Shown here one piece after another: positions 42,501 to 49,556 of a DNA stretch of 64,000 nt. Under the pieces are notes generated by a model. It saw nothing but the letters and a program-made list of their open reading frames with translations. It did no database searches and was not told where the DNA came from. The DNA comes from Streptomyces sp. R44 (GTDB lineage: Bacteria > Actinomycetota > Actinomycetes > Streptomycetales > Streptomycetaceae), in assembly GCF_041053105.1 (NCBI RefSeq), contig NZ_CP163444.1, forward strand, positions 434,001 through 498,000, in the 5' to 3' direction. Each line of letters opens with the position of its first letter. Positions within the stretch are counted from its first letter, which is position 1. Made by a program: the position numbers and the translations under genes.

Positions 42501-43150
42501 CGCCGTGGAACGCCGATCGGGCGGGCTACGGACTGACGGAACTCGCCCGGTCCGAACTGCCCCACCCGATCGGCGGCGCGGCGCCCGGCAGCCTTCTGCA
42601 CGGGGTCGTGGACCGGCTTCTGGCGCTCGTCGCGGCCGGGGAGCCCGAGGGCGGCGGACGCGGCCGGGACCTGCCGGCCCGCCGTCGTCTGCACTCCCTG
42701 CTCGGCTCGTCGATCCACGACCACCGGATGTGCGCGGCCCTGGCCCGGCAGCTGGCGGCCGAGCCGGCCGTCGCCGCCACCCGCACCGCCCTCCTCGTAC
42801 GGGCCATCGACCTGGAGGCGAGCGAGCGGGACCTGCTGCTCTCGCTGCGCGCGCTGGCCGCCGCGATCGAGGAACGCCCGGTCCTCGCGGCCCGGGTGGC
42901 CGAGGACGTGGAGGAGACGCACCGGTACGGCACGCCGCTTCCCGGCCCCGGCGCCGTACTGGCCGCGGTGCGTGTCCTGGGTGACGCCGGCGGTCTCGTG
43001 GAAGGCCTCCTCGCCGTCGCGCTCGCCTCGGTCCTCGGCACCCGCCTGGACTGGCCGGAGCCCTGCCGCGCCGCCGTCCTCGCGCTGCGGGGGCACCCGG
43101 ACCGGGAGGTCAGGGAGACGGCGTACGCCACGGTCCTGGGCGGACGCTGA
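39590..43150 (+). CDS. Giant alpha-helical (HEAT-like) repeat protein
   Basis: 1186 residues from the ATG at 39590 (a second in-frame ATG at 39599). Repeated Leu/Ala-rich helix pairs such as LIARLGDPDPVVRRYALRGARR mark an ARM/HEAT-type solenoid over most of the length. No catalytic motif seen. A disordered Ala/Thr/Asp/Pro segment near residues 500-545 has internal repeats (ATDAPADAP type). Actinobacteria carry large HEAT proteins of unknown role, sometimes near SWIM proteins or MoxR ATPases; here the only SWIM gene is 18 kb away. Its length and clean codon bias show it is real despite equally long antisense frames. Confidence 0.85.
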   Translation: MPAMISTADQLLAALEPLPHAARLRFTAVTAHRLASRGGLRPLLTALDARGPYERRLAALAALAAGDAEHLIARLGDPDPVVRRYALRGARRLPVADSAVKAAYDDAPAVVRADLARLLRDGSRSGLAERLVLRVRTEYGDRDAALLLPGCSTEFTARLLPEVAGALAFEDWSTLAVRHPVAVLDHAERELAGIPERLRGLWWKRHAAGIAAALPAAPERVLGLLERYGPDNLPGPVSDRLGELVAVDAERVARWFADPRRMAERWERTPGRAVMRRLVAADPPSLPRLGARWFHREAFRVLLRSVPPARRAGFVDAVVEAGDPHKNVRAHQGVLALLPTTERHARARAAIEEIRGERHACWDVWGLLALLPPSEARPRLLAGLRTDDAEERGVLWYQLVVNAGHAGDPEQVAEVLALAAGRLAHERDPVREEALSACAELSAPLLAAALGAGTPAGGTGADALERLCRDALGARDCSYGTRDTIRTLAVNLLAAATEAPADDTGTAAGEAAVGASGSAATDAPADAPGTAATDAPADAPATAAARTAVRLVEALTAHTGTLELGRLGPLMRGSGAGILLGVLGPWLDRAAARGDVTPLLTLVASAGRRAHRIPELQDRLAQALRICPDGVFGEVAAAWLTDRATRGDRAAELLAREPSAAFVPQVLAVLAAERTDLLDRALPETPLPDGRFPAAGAPRPLPPFRYADRWLPRQQEAAVRLAAAVVADDGRGLDERAALLRTVAPVPTYGRSLLRQYTAMEPTAAARVEPPLLAAALDAAAHTDDPAAALGALLDHAGDEQAGAAWSAATRAAAHARPSRVAALLRDVLTRETGVKVTVRKAAARLAARHLPRGAATALLSTVARTPGIHPDVQATVVGLAPTLLPDREMWALLEATAADGPADARRVLLEVNPADLAPPHRSRYGELVARIASVPEEQAAEGALFALRDWARYTPAAGAALADVCTDLASPWNADRAGYGLTELARSELPHPIGGAAPGSLLHGVVDRLLALVAAGEPEGGGRGRDLPARRRLHSLLGSSIHDHRMCAALARQLAAEPAVAATRTALLVRAIDLEASERDLLLSLRALAAAIEERPVLAARVAEDVEETHRYGTPLPGPGAVLAAVRVLGDAGGLVEGLLAVALASVLGTRLDWPEPCRAAVLALRGHPDREVRETAYATVLGGR

Positions 43151-43257
43151 GCCGGCGGTTCCGCGTACCGCCGGCGCGGACGTCCGCCGCCGTTGACGAT
43201 CGGTTCCGGCGGAACGGCGGCAGGGCGGACGGGGGTGGCGCCACCGGACCGGACGGG

Positions 43258-43689
43258 TCAGTGCCGCTGGACGTGGTAGCGCTGGGCGAGCCGGGCGAGG
43301 GCGACCGCTCCGAGGAGAAGCCCGAAGTCGCGCAGTGCGACGTCGTAGTACCCGGGAATGGTCAGCAGGTTGACGATGATGCCGGCCAGCCAGCCGGCCA
43401 CGAGCCAGCCCCCGAAGCGGGGAGCCAGCGCCACGGCGAGGCCGGCGACGATCTCGATCACGCCGACCGCGTACATGGCCTGCTGGGCGCTGCCGGGGAC
43501 GATGTCGTCGATCCACGGCGCGAGGTAGGCGGGCCAGTCCGTCAGCCGGTTGGCGAACTTGTCCAGCCCGAAGAGGATCGGCGCCACCGTGAATCCGGTA
43601 CGGAGGATCACGAACGCCTGGTAGCCGGGGTCTGCGAGCGCCGCCCGCCGTCGTGCGGCAGGGCTGGTGCTTGTGGTGACGGAGAACAT
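43258..43689 (-). CDS. DoxX-family membrane protein
   Basis: 143 residues with four membrane spans. DoxX features: RTGFTVAPILFGLDKFANRLTDWPAYLAPW at the first span, GVIEIVAGLAVAL and WLAGIIVNLLTIPGYYDVALRDFGLLLGA. DoxX proteins associate with thiol/redox stress systems. Divergent from the HTH regulator at 43751, which probably represses it; start ATG at 43689 has AGGAGAAG upstream. Confidence 0.9.
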   Translation of the reverse strand: MFSVTTSTSPAARRRAALADPGYQAFVILRTGFTVAPILFGLDKFANRLTDWPAYLAPWIDDIVPGSAQQAMYAVGVIEIVAGLAVALAPRFGGWLVAGWLAGIIVNLLTIPGYYDVALRDFGLLLGAVALARLAQRYHVQRH

Positions 43690-43720
43690 GACTTCTCCTT
43701 CTATCGGCAAGGTTCATTTC

Positions 43721-43747
43721 CTATAGAAGCCCTCTTCCGCTCTATAG
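43721..43747. promoter_or_regulatory. Paired CTATAG sites between doxX and its regulator
   Basis: The 6-base palindrome CTATAG occurs at 43721-43726 and 43742-43747, two helical turns apart, in the 61-base divergent gap. TATAGT at 43743-43748 could also be a -10 box for the regulator, implying a very short leader or leaderless mRNA. Confidence 0.5.
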
Positions 43748-43750
43748 TCA

Positions 43751-44449
43751 ATGACCGTGGGTTTTACACTGGTGTTCGTGGACACCCCGGAGGAAGTACG
43801 CGACGCCGACGTCTCTGCCATCGCCTCACTCGACGAGCCGACCCGCAGGAGGCTGTACGACCACGTGGTGCGACAGTCGGCCCCCGTGAGCCGGGACGAG
43901 GCCGCCGCCGCGATCGGGCTGGCCCGCAAGACCGCGGCGTTCCACCTGGACCGGCTGGCCGACGAGTCACTCCTCGACGTCGTCTACGAACGTCGCAGCG
44001 GACGCTCCGGGCCGGGTGCGGGGAGGCCGGCGAAGCTGTACCGACGCTCCGCGAAGGAGGTCGCCGTCAGTCTGCCGGACCGCCGCTACGAGCTCGCCGG
44101 ACGGCTCCTCGCCCAGGCGGTGGAGGAATCCGACGCGACCGGTGAGCCGGTGCGGGCGGTGTTGCACCGCAAGGCCGAAGAGCTCGGCACACAGCTGGGC
44201 GAACAGAACAGAACGGATCTCTTCGAGCTCCTCGAACGGTACGGGTTCGAGCCGCGCCACGAGGACGATGCCATCGTCCTGGGCAACTGCCCCTTCCACG
44301 CGCTGGCCCGGGAGCACACCCAGACGGTGTGCGGCATGAACCTCCACCTGCTGCGCGGTGTCCTCGGAGGCATCGACGAGACCGGGACCGAGGCGCGCCC
44401 GGCGCCCGGACCCGGGCACTGCTGCGTCCGCCTGCAGCCGACCGCGTGA
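43751..44449 (+). CDS. HTH regulator with a SufR-like cysteine cluster
   Basis: 232 residues. Winged helix near residues 25-85 (ASLDEPTRRRLYDHVVRQ, SRDEAAAAIGLARKTAAFHLDRLADESLL). The C-terminal part holds GNCPFHALAREHTQTVCGMNLHL and, at the end, GHCCVRL, a spacing resembling the iron-sulfur ligands of SufR-type regulators. It likely senses redox or iron-sulfur state and controls doxX. The start is uncertain: GTG codons at 43757 and 43778 are also possible, since the ATG lies 3 bases after a potential -10 box. Confidence 0.85.
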   Translation: MTVGFTLVFVDTPEEVRDADVSAIASLDEPTRRRLYDHVVRQSAPVSRDEAAAAIGLARKTAAFHLDRLADESLLDVVYERRSGRSGPGAGRPAKLYRRSAKEVAVSLPDRRYELAGRLLAQAVEESDATGEPVRAVLHRKAEELGTQLGEQNRTDLFELLERYGFEPRHEDDAIVLGNCPFHALAREHTQTVCGMNLHLLRGVLGGIDETGTEARPAPGPGHCCVRLQPTA

Positions 44450-44467
44450 CCGTCCCGGGCGAACAGT

Positions 44468-44493
44468 GAGCCCCCACCGTGCGGTGGGGGCTC
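44468..44493. terminator. Bidirectional hairpin terminator
   Basis: Perfect 12-base stem GAGCCCCCACCG / CGGTGGGGGCTC with a 2-base loop, placed between the convergent ends of the HTH gene (44449) and the DUF4232 gene (44516). Confidence 0.85.
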
Positions 44494-44515
44494 AGGAGGA
44501 GGATCTGGCTGCCGA

Positions 44516-45190
44516 CTACAGGCTGAGCGCATCCTCGGCGTTGTCCATCCAGGCGGTGACGGAGTTGGTCCCGGAGACGTTGAAGCCGGGCGTCGAGGCC
44601 TTGAGCGGCACCTGCTCCAGGTCGGACTCGGTGTCCATGGTCATCGCGATCGACGAGACGGTCTTGCTCTTGGCGTCCTTCGGGCCGCCCATGAGCCCCG
44701 CGTAGGCGGATGCGCCGGGTTCGAGGCGGATCGCGTCCTCGATGCCGGGGGCGGTGCCGCGCTGCGTCGCCTGCCCGTCGAGGTCGCCGAAGGTCACGAT
44801 CGGGTGCCCGAGGACCCGACACGGCTTGCCGGTCTTGTTGGTGACCTTCAGCAGGTAGCTGCTGGTCGTGGGCTCGGCCAGGCTCGCGGTGAACTTCACG
44901 TCGAAGGTGCTGCAGGGGAACACGTCGTAGTCCGGATCGGTGGACGGGGAGCCCGGCTCGGACGGCTTGGCGGGCGTCGACGGCTTGCCCGACTTCGAGG
45001 GCTTGGCGGGCGCCGAAGGCTTGGCCGGTGCCGACGGCTTGCCGGGCGTGGACGGGGACGCGGAGGCGGGAGGAGTCGTCGCCGGCGCAGCGGGGCCGCC
45101 CGCGGCACCGTCCTCGGACGGCCCGCAGGCGGTCAGGGCCAGCGCGGACACGGCGACGAGGACGAAAGCGGCTCTGCGAACGGAACTCAT
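44516..45190 (-). CDS. DUF4232-like lipoprotein with Pro/Lys/Ser repeats
   Basis: 224 residues. Signal with lipobox LTAC (Cys22). Residues 35-85 are repeats of (A/S/T)PAKPSAPGKPS type, a flexible cell-wall spacer. The C-terminal domain (CSTFDVKFTASLAEPTTSSYLLKVTNKTGKPCRVLGHPIV ... QVPLKASTPGFNVSGTNSVTAWMD) matches the DUF4232 group of secreted actinobacterial proteins. Surface-attached; function unknown. Good ATG with upstream GGGGGAGT. Confidence 0.88.
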   Translation of the reverse strand: MSSVRRAAFVLVAVSALALTACGPSEDGAAGGPAAPATTPPASASPSTPGKPSAPAKPSAPAKPSKSGKPSTPAKPSEPGSPSTDPDYDVFPCSTFDVKFTASLAEPTTSSYLLKVTNKTGKPCRVLGHPIVTFGDLDGQATQRGTAPGIEDAIRLEPGASAYAGLMGGPKDAKSKTVSSIAMTMDTESDLEQVPLKASTPGFNVSGTNSVTAWMDNAEDALSL

Positions 45191-45431
45191 GGCGGTACTC
45201 CCCCCGATGACAGCGCACGTACTGCGCTGAGGTGGATCCCATCCTCGCGCGCGTGCTTCACGATTCTGTGACGGTGTCTTACCGGAATCACCACGGTTCG
45301 CCCCAGAGGCACCGGAGTCCGGCAGGTAGGAAAATCATTCGATCCCGGGTGGCCATCCGGCCTAAGGCCGGCGACGTGGCAACGAAACTGAACCGCGCGG
45401 TCGCCACGCGTTACGACAAGCTCACGGTCCA

Positions 45432-45716
45432 CTACGAGGCGACTGTGCTGGTCGCAGCCTCGCGCGTCATCACGTACGTGTTCCCGATGTCGGGATCGCC
45501 GTAGAAGAAGCACAGCTTCAACTCGTCGCGCTGATCGCGGTCCACGTAGAAGGACCACGAGTATGTCGATGGGGGTTCGGGAGTCGAGGCATCAGTGGCC
45601 GTCGCGGGGGAATGGCTCTCCAGTCGGGTCCGGGCTGTCAGCGTGAGTCGGACGACCTGTCCGCCGTCGTCGTCGGCCAGTTGCCAGGCTCCCGTCCCGG
45701 AGAGGCACCGGGACAC
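45432..45716 (-). CDS. Hypothetical small protein, possibly a remnant
   Basis: 94 residues from a GTG at 45716. The sequence (WQLADDDGGQVVRLTLTARTRLE ... YSWSFYVDRDQRDELKLCFFYGDPDIGNTYVM) reads like a folded beta-rich protein rather than a shadow. It abuts a pseudogene and could itself be incomplete. I recognise no family. The 240 bases between it and the lipoprotein start (45191-45431) show no gene. Confidence 0.4.
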   Translation of the reverse strand: MSRCLSGTGAWQLADDDGGQVVRLTLTARTRLESHSPATATDASTPEPPSTYSWSFYVDRDQRDELKLCFFYGDPDIGNTYVMTREAATSTVAS

Positions 45717-45724
45717 AGGCTCCG

Positions 45725-46930
45725 GGCCTCACCGAGGAAGACCTGCGCCGGTTCGCCAGGGCGCGCTCCTTCGAGCGGGGCTCGGCTGCCTGTCCGCGGT
45801 GTCCCGGCTGGAGATCGGGGACGTGGCGACCAACGCGACCCGGACGGAAGCGACGCCTACGAGGTCGAGCTGACCGAGGACGACGGCGGGTTCGCAGGCT
45901 GGTGCAACTGCCCGTACGGGCGGGAGGGCAATTTCTGCAAGCAGGGGGTGGCGGTGGGCCTGGCTGTCCTGGGGCAGGCCGAATCCGTGCCTCGACAGCG
46001 GTCGGCAGCCGCGTCGCGTACCCGGCTGCTGGATGCCCGGCTGGAGTTCCGTACCCGCGAGGAAGTTCGCAGGCGACTGTGACCTACGCCGGCACCTCGA
46101 GCTGCGTGCGGCCCCCGCCGGGGAGGACACCGGCATTGCCCGGGAGCGCATCATGAGCCTCCTCGACACCCGTCCCTTCGCCCGCTCGGCTACGTCGAGT
46201 ACGCCGACGCCCGCGCATACGGGCAGCAGGCGGCGGAGGCGGTCGCCACCCTGCGGGCGCTGACGGCGAGCGGCCGGGCCGCCTACGCGGTGGAGGTGGC
46301 CCGCGAGGCCCTGCGGGCCTTGGAGCGGACGTACGGGGAGATCGACGACTCGGACGGACTGATCGGGGACGTCGCGAACGGACCGGCCGAGGCCCACCCG
46401 GAGGGCCTGCCTGACCGCCCGGCCCGATCCGGTGGAGACCGCCGGATGGCTCTTGAGCCACCCGCTGGTCGACGCCAACGACGCCACAGACACGGACCTG
46501 TTCGACTACCGGTAGGTGTTGGGTGAGCCGGGTATGGCTCGGGCCCACCCCTTGGTGGTGGCCGCCTGGCGGGCCAACCCCAGGGGGTGGGCGGAGAAGT
46601 CACTCATGGAACGTCTCCTGAAGGCGGACGGCGGCAGCGTGGACGCGCTGGTCACGATCCACGCTGCGGGCCTCGCCCGGAACGGCCACGCCCACCTCTT
46701 GATCGCCAGGGGGCTGGAGGCGGCGGGCCGCACGATCGAGGCCGTGGAGTGGGCCGAACGCGGCCTGCGGGGGCCGAGTCCGCCTGGGGACCGGACGAGG
46801 AACTGGCCACCTTCCTCTGCGAACGGTACGAGCGGGCCGGCCACCCGGCTGACGTGGCCACCATCCGCCATGACCTGCGGCGGGCCGCCTCCCGCCGGCC
46901 GCGTACCAGCAGCTGCCGAGACAGCAGGCT
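45725..46930 (+). pseudogene. Decayed SWIM zinc-finger gene
   Basis: Pieces of the protein encoded intact at 61613-63280 appear in order but in different frames: LTEEDLRRFARARSFERG, then CNCPYGREGNFCKQG (the SWIM motif, whose last histidine is glutamine here), ADARAYGQQAAEAVATLRALTASGRAA, then WRANPRGWAEKSLMERLLKADGG and GHAHLLIARGLEAAGRTIEAVEWAERG. At least three frameshifts and stops (for example at 46080 and 46511) break it. The match ends near residue 400 of 555, just before the convergent phosphatase gene. Confidence 0.85.
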
Positions 46931-46940
46931 CGACGCCTCC

Positions 46941-49037
46941 TCATCGGGCGCGGCGGACGCGGGCGAGGACCAGAACCGCGTCGTCGGCCGGCTGGGCGGG
47001 CAGCAGGCTCGCGAGGATGCGGTCCGCCGTTGCTTCCAACGGGCCTGGGGGCCCGCCCAGTTCGGCGCGCAATGCCTTCAGACCGACCTCGAGGTCCGCG
47101 CCTCGTGTCTCGATGAGGCCGTCGGTATACAGGGCGAGACTCGCGTTCCCGGGGAGTTCGATCTCGATCGTCCGGAAAGGACAGCCGCCGACGCCGAGAG
47201 GGATTCCCAGGACGTCGTCGATGGTCTCCACTGTGCCGTCCGGCCGGAGTACCAGGGGCGGGGGGTGGCCGGCGCTGGCGATGCGGGCTCCTCCGCTTTT
47301 CGGGTCGTAGACGATGTACAGGCACGTCGCCAGCTCGATGCCGGCCTCCTGGGCGCATGCGTCGAGCTCGGTGAGGAGGTCGTCGGGCTCGCTGTCGTGC
47401 CTGGCCAGAGCCTTGGCGGTGATACGAAGGCGGCCCATGGCTGCGGCGGCCGACACACCGTGCCCCATCACGTCGCCCACCACTAGAGCGACTCGGCCGT
47501 CGGACAGGCTGATCACGTCGTACCAGTCTCCGCCGACCTCGGTGATCCGACTGCCGGGTACGTACCGGTGGGCCACGTCCACGTACGGGCTGGTCGCCAA
47601 CGCATTGGGCAACAACGCCCGCTGCAGGGTGAGGGCGATGTCCTGGACGCGGCTGTACAGACGGGCGTTGTCCAGGCAGATCGCAGCCCGTGAGGCGAGC
47701 TCACCGGCGAGGCTGACATCGTCCCGGGTGAAGGCCGGCCGGCCCGCGGACCGGCCGAACATGGCGATTCCCTGGACCGTACCCCTGGCGATGAGCGGGG
47801 CAACGAGGACGCAGGCCAACCCGCTCTCGGCGAAGAGCCGTGAGCGTGACTCTATGAGGACGGTCCGGGCCAGGAGCTCCTCGTTCACCACGGCGGAGAT
47901 GGCGCGACCGGTCCTCAGCATGTCGTGGATGACGGAGCCGGGCGGATACCGCACCGTCTCCACCCCGCTCACGAGTTCGGTGGCCGGAGGGGGCAGGATC
48001 GTCCCGGAGGCGATCCTGCGGGTGAACAGCGGTCGCGCCGGGTCAAAGTCCTCTGCCTCGTCCATCCACTCCACGACTTCGACCACGGCGCCGTCGCAGA
48101 AGTCCGGCATTGAAGCGTCGACCAGCTCCTGGGCGGTGACGTTGACGTCCAGGGTGGTCCCGATGCGAGTGGAGGCCCCATCCAGCAGAGCCAGCCGTCG
48201 ACGGCTGGCGGTGGCTTCCAGGATGGCCTGTTCCCGGTCGGTCACGTCCAGCATCAGCCCGCCCACTCCGGGGCGCGAGCCGACCGCCTGACTCAGGGGG
48301 AAGAAACTCACCGACCGCACCTGATCACGGTCCGGATGCCCCCGCGGACGCATGCCCACCAGGGTCCCCACGACCGGTGCTCCGCCCAGGGCGACGCCGC
48401 GGAGCATGCGCTGGTACTCGCCACCGTCGGACATGATCATGATTTCGTCCATGCGCCGCCCGAGGTGGGCCTCGATCGGCAGACCGTCCATGTCGGCGAG
48501 CGCCTGGTTGAGGTGGACGTACCGGAGGTCCTGGTCGAGCATGACCAGACCGATGGGGCAAGTCTCGAAGAGGGCGTCGAGGAAGGCGAGGTTGGTCTTG
48601 ACCCGATCGAGCTCGTCACTACGGCTCGCCAGGACCATCACCACCGAAGGTCCGCCGGATCCGGTCACGGCGAAGGCCCGGAAGCCGCAGTCGAAGACGG
48701 TGCGGTCACGATGCCGGGCCGGCAGCCGCCCCCTCCAGTAACCCTGGGTCCGGCCGCGCTCGGTCATCCGGGAGCACGGATCGGGGGCGCCCGGGGGCCC
48801 GTCGGCGAAGAGAACGGCGCCGGGCTTCGACAGGACGGCGGTGGCGTCGTATCCGAAGAGGTCCCGCGCGCCGGGCCCCCAGTAACAGACGAGGTCCCCG
48901 TCATCGAGGCCGAAGACGGCCACGGGCACGTGCTCGAGCAGCGTCCCCGGCTCGGACCAGAACGGGCCGTGGGTCTCCTCGCCCCCCGGCCGAGCCGATG
49001 GCACGAGATGTCCCCTTCCACTCGCCGTTCCATCCAT
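46941..49037 (-). CDS. PAS-GAF-SpoIIE protein phosphatase
   Basis: 698 residues from the ATG at 49037; the frame is open further upstream, but that stretch looks non-coding. Two PAS-like sensor modules (VAVFGLDDGDLVCYWGPGA; ETCPIGLVMLDQDLRYVHLNQAL) are followed by a GAF domain (RTGRAISAVVNEELLAR ... RAAICLDNARLYSRV) and a SpoIIE/PP2C phosphatase with EVGGDWYDVISLSDGR and VVGDVMGHGVSAAAAM metal-binding aspartates. These dephosphorylate anti-anti-sigma factors in partner-switching stress pathways. Soluble, no kinase domain. Divergent from a second such phosphatase. Confidence 0.9.
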   Translation of the reverse strand: MDGTASGRGHLVPSARPGGEETHGPFWSEPGTLLEHVPVAVFGLDDGDLVCYWGPGARDLFGYDATAVLSKPGAVLFADGPPGAPDPCSRMTERGRTQGYWRGRLPARHRDRTVFDCGFRAFAVTGSGGPSVVMVLASRSDELDRVKTNLAFLDALFETCPIGLVMLDQDLRYVHLNQALADMDGLPIEAHLGRRMDEIMIMSDGGEYQRMLRGVALGGAPVVGTLVGMRPRGHPDRDQVRSVSFFPLSQAVGSRPGVGGLMLDVTDREQAILEATASRRRLALLDGASTRIGTTLDVNVTAQELVDASMPDFCDGAVVEVVEWMDEAEDFDPARPLFTRRIASGTILPPPATELVSGVETVRYPPGSVIHDMLRTGRAISAVVNEELLARTVLIESRSRLFAESGLACVLVAPLIARGTVQGIAMFGRSAGRPAFTRDDVSLAGELASRAAICLDNARLYSRVQDIALTLQRALLPNALATSPYVDVAHRYVPGSRITEVGGDWYDVISLSDGRVALVVGDVMGHGVSAAAAMGRLRITAKALARHDSEPDDLLTELDACAQEAGIELATCLYIVYDPKSGGARIASAGHPPPLVLRPDGTVETIDDVLGIPLGVGGCPFRTIEIELPGNASLALYTDGLIETRGADLEVGLKALRAELGGPPGPLEATADRILASLLPAQPADDAVLVLARVRRAR

Positions 49038-49388
49038 TATCCGGACACCACGGGCATTCCGCGGCGCGAAGTGTGCCGTGGCGAGGACTGAGCCGAGAGA
49101 AACGCCCCCGGCCGCCGGTGGCAGGCTCAGCGCAGCAGGGCGGAAACGGCGGCCGGCACGTCGTAGCGCTCGTCCCGTCCACCCCTCCACTTCCCTGAAC
49201 CAGCATGACTTCCTGCACGGCGTATGGGCATGGGGGATCCACATCAGCGCGGCGGCGGCCCGGATCCCGCCCGCGCCCCCACGCGCCGCGCCTCGCCACA
49301 CCCTCGCTCTGCGGAGGGGACCCGGATCGCCGGCTCGGCGACCGTCGCTCCCCGCTGCCGACGGCCCATGGAGGTCAGAAAATGAAGT
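49038..49388. other. Gap between two divergent phosphatase genes
   Basis: This 350-base stretch should hold both promoters. I see no convincing gene, clear palindrome or -35/-10 pair in it. Confidence 0.4.
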
Positions 49389-49491
49389 ATGAGCGACCTA
49401 CTTGGACACGTCCGGCGTCGGCTGCTCGGCTCGACCACGAGATCTCCCTCTCCCCGTCGGCGTCCCCGCTCAGGAAGCCACCAGGAGCGTC

Positions 49492-49554
49492 ATGAGCACG
49501 CCCAGCCCCCCGAGGGAAGGGCGCGGCGGCAGCAGCGTCTGTCCTCCCTTCTGA
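49492..49554 (+). CDS. 20-codon leader ORF before the sensor phosphatase
   Basis: ATG with a good ribosome site (CCAGGAGCG, 4-6 bases) encodes MSTPSPPREGRGGSSVCPPF and stops two bases before an ATG at 49557 (TGAGCATG). Such spacing supports translational coupling by re-initiation. It could also mark an ancestral start that was later frameshifted. Confidence 0.4.
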   Translation: MSTPSPPREGRGGSSVCPPF

Positions 49555-49556
49555 GC

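Noticed and set aside
39431..43717. Very long open frame on the minus strand opposite the HEAT-like gene
   Set aside because: In DNA this GC-rich, frames opposite real genes stay open. The translation is low-complexity (Gly, Arg, Val, Gln) without domains, while the plus frame has normal helical repeats.
45232..45504. Small plus-strand frame between lipoprotein and SWIM remnant
   Set aside because: It overlaps the more protein-like minus-strand frame 45432-45716, has no ribosome site and no recognisable pattern.
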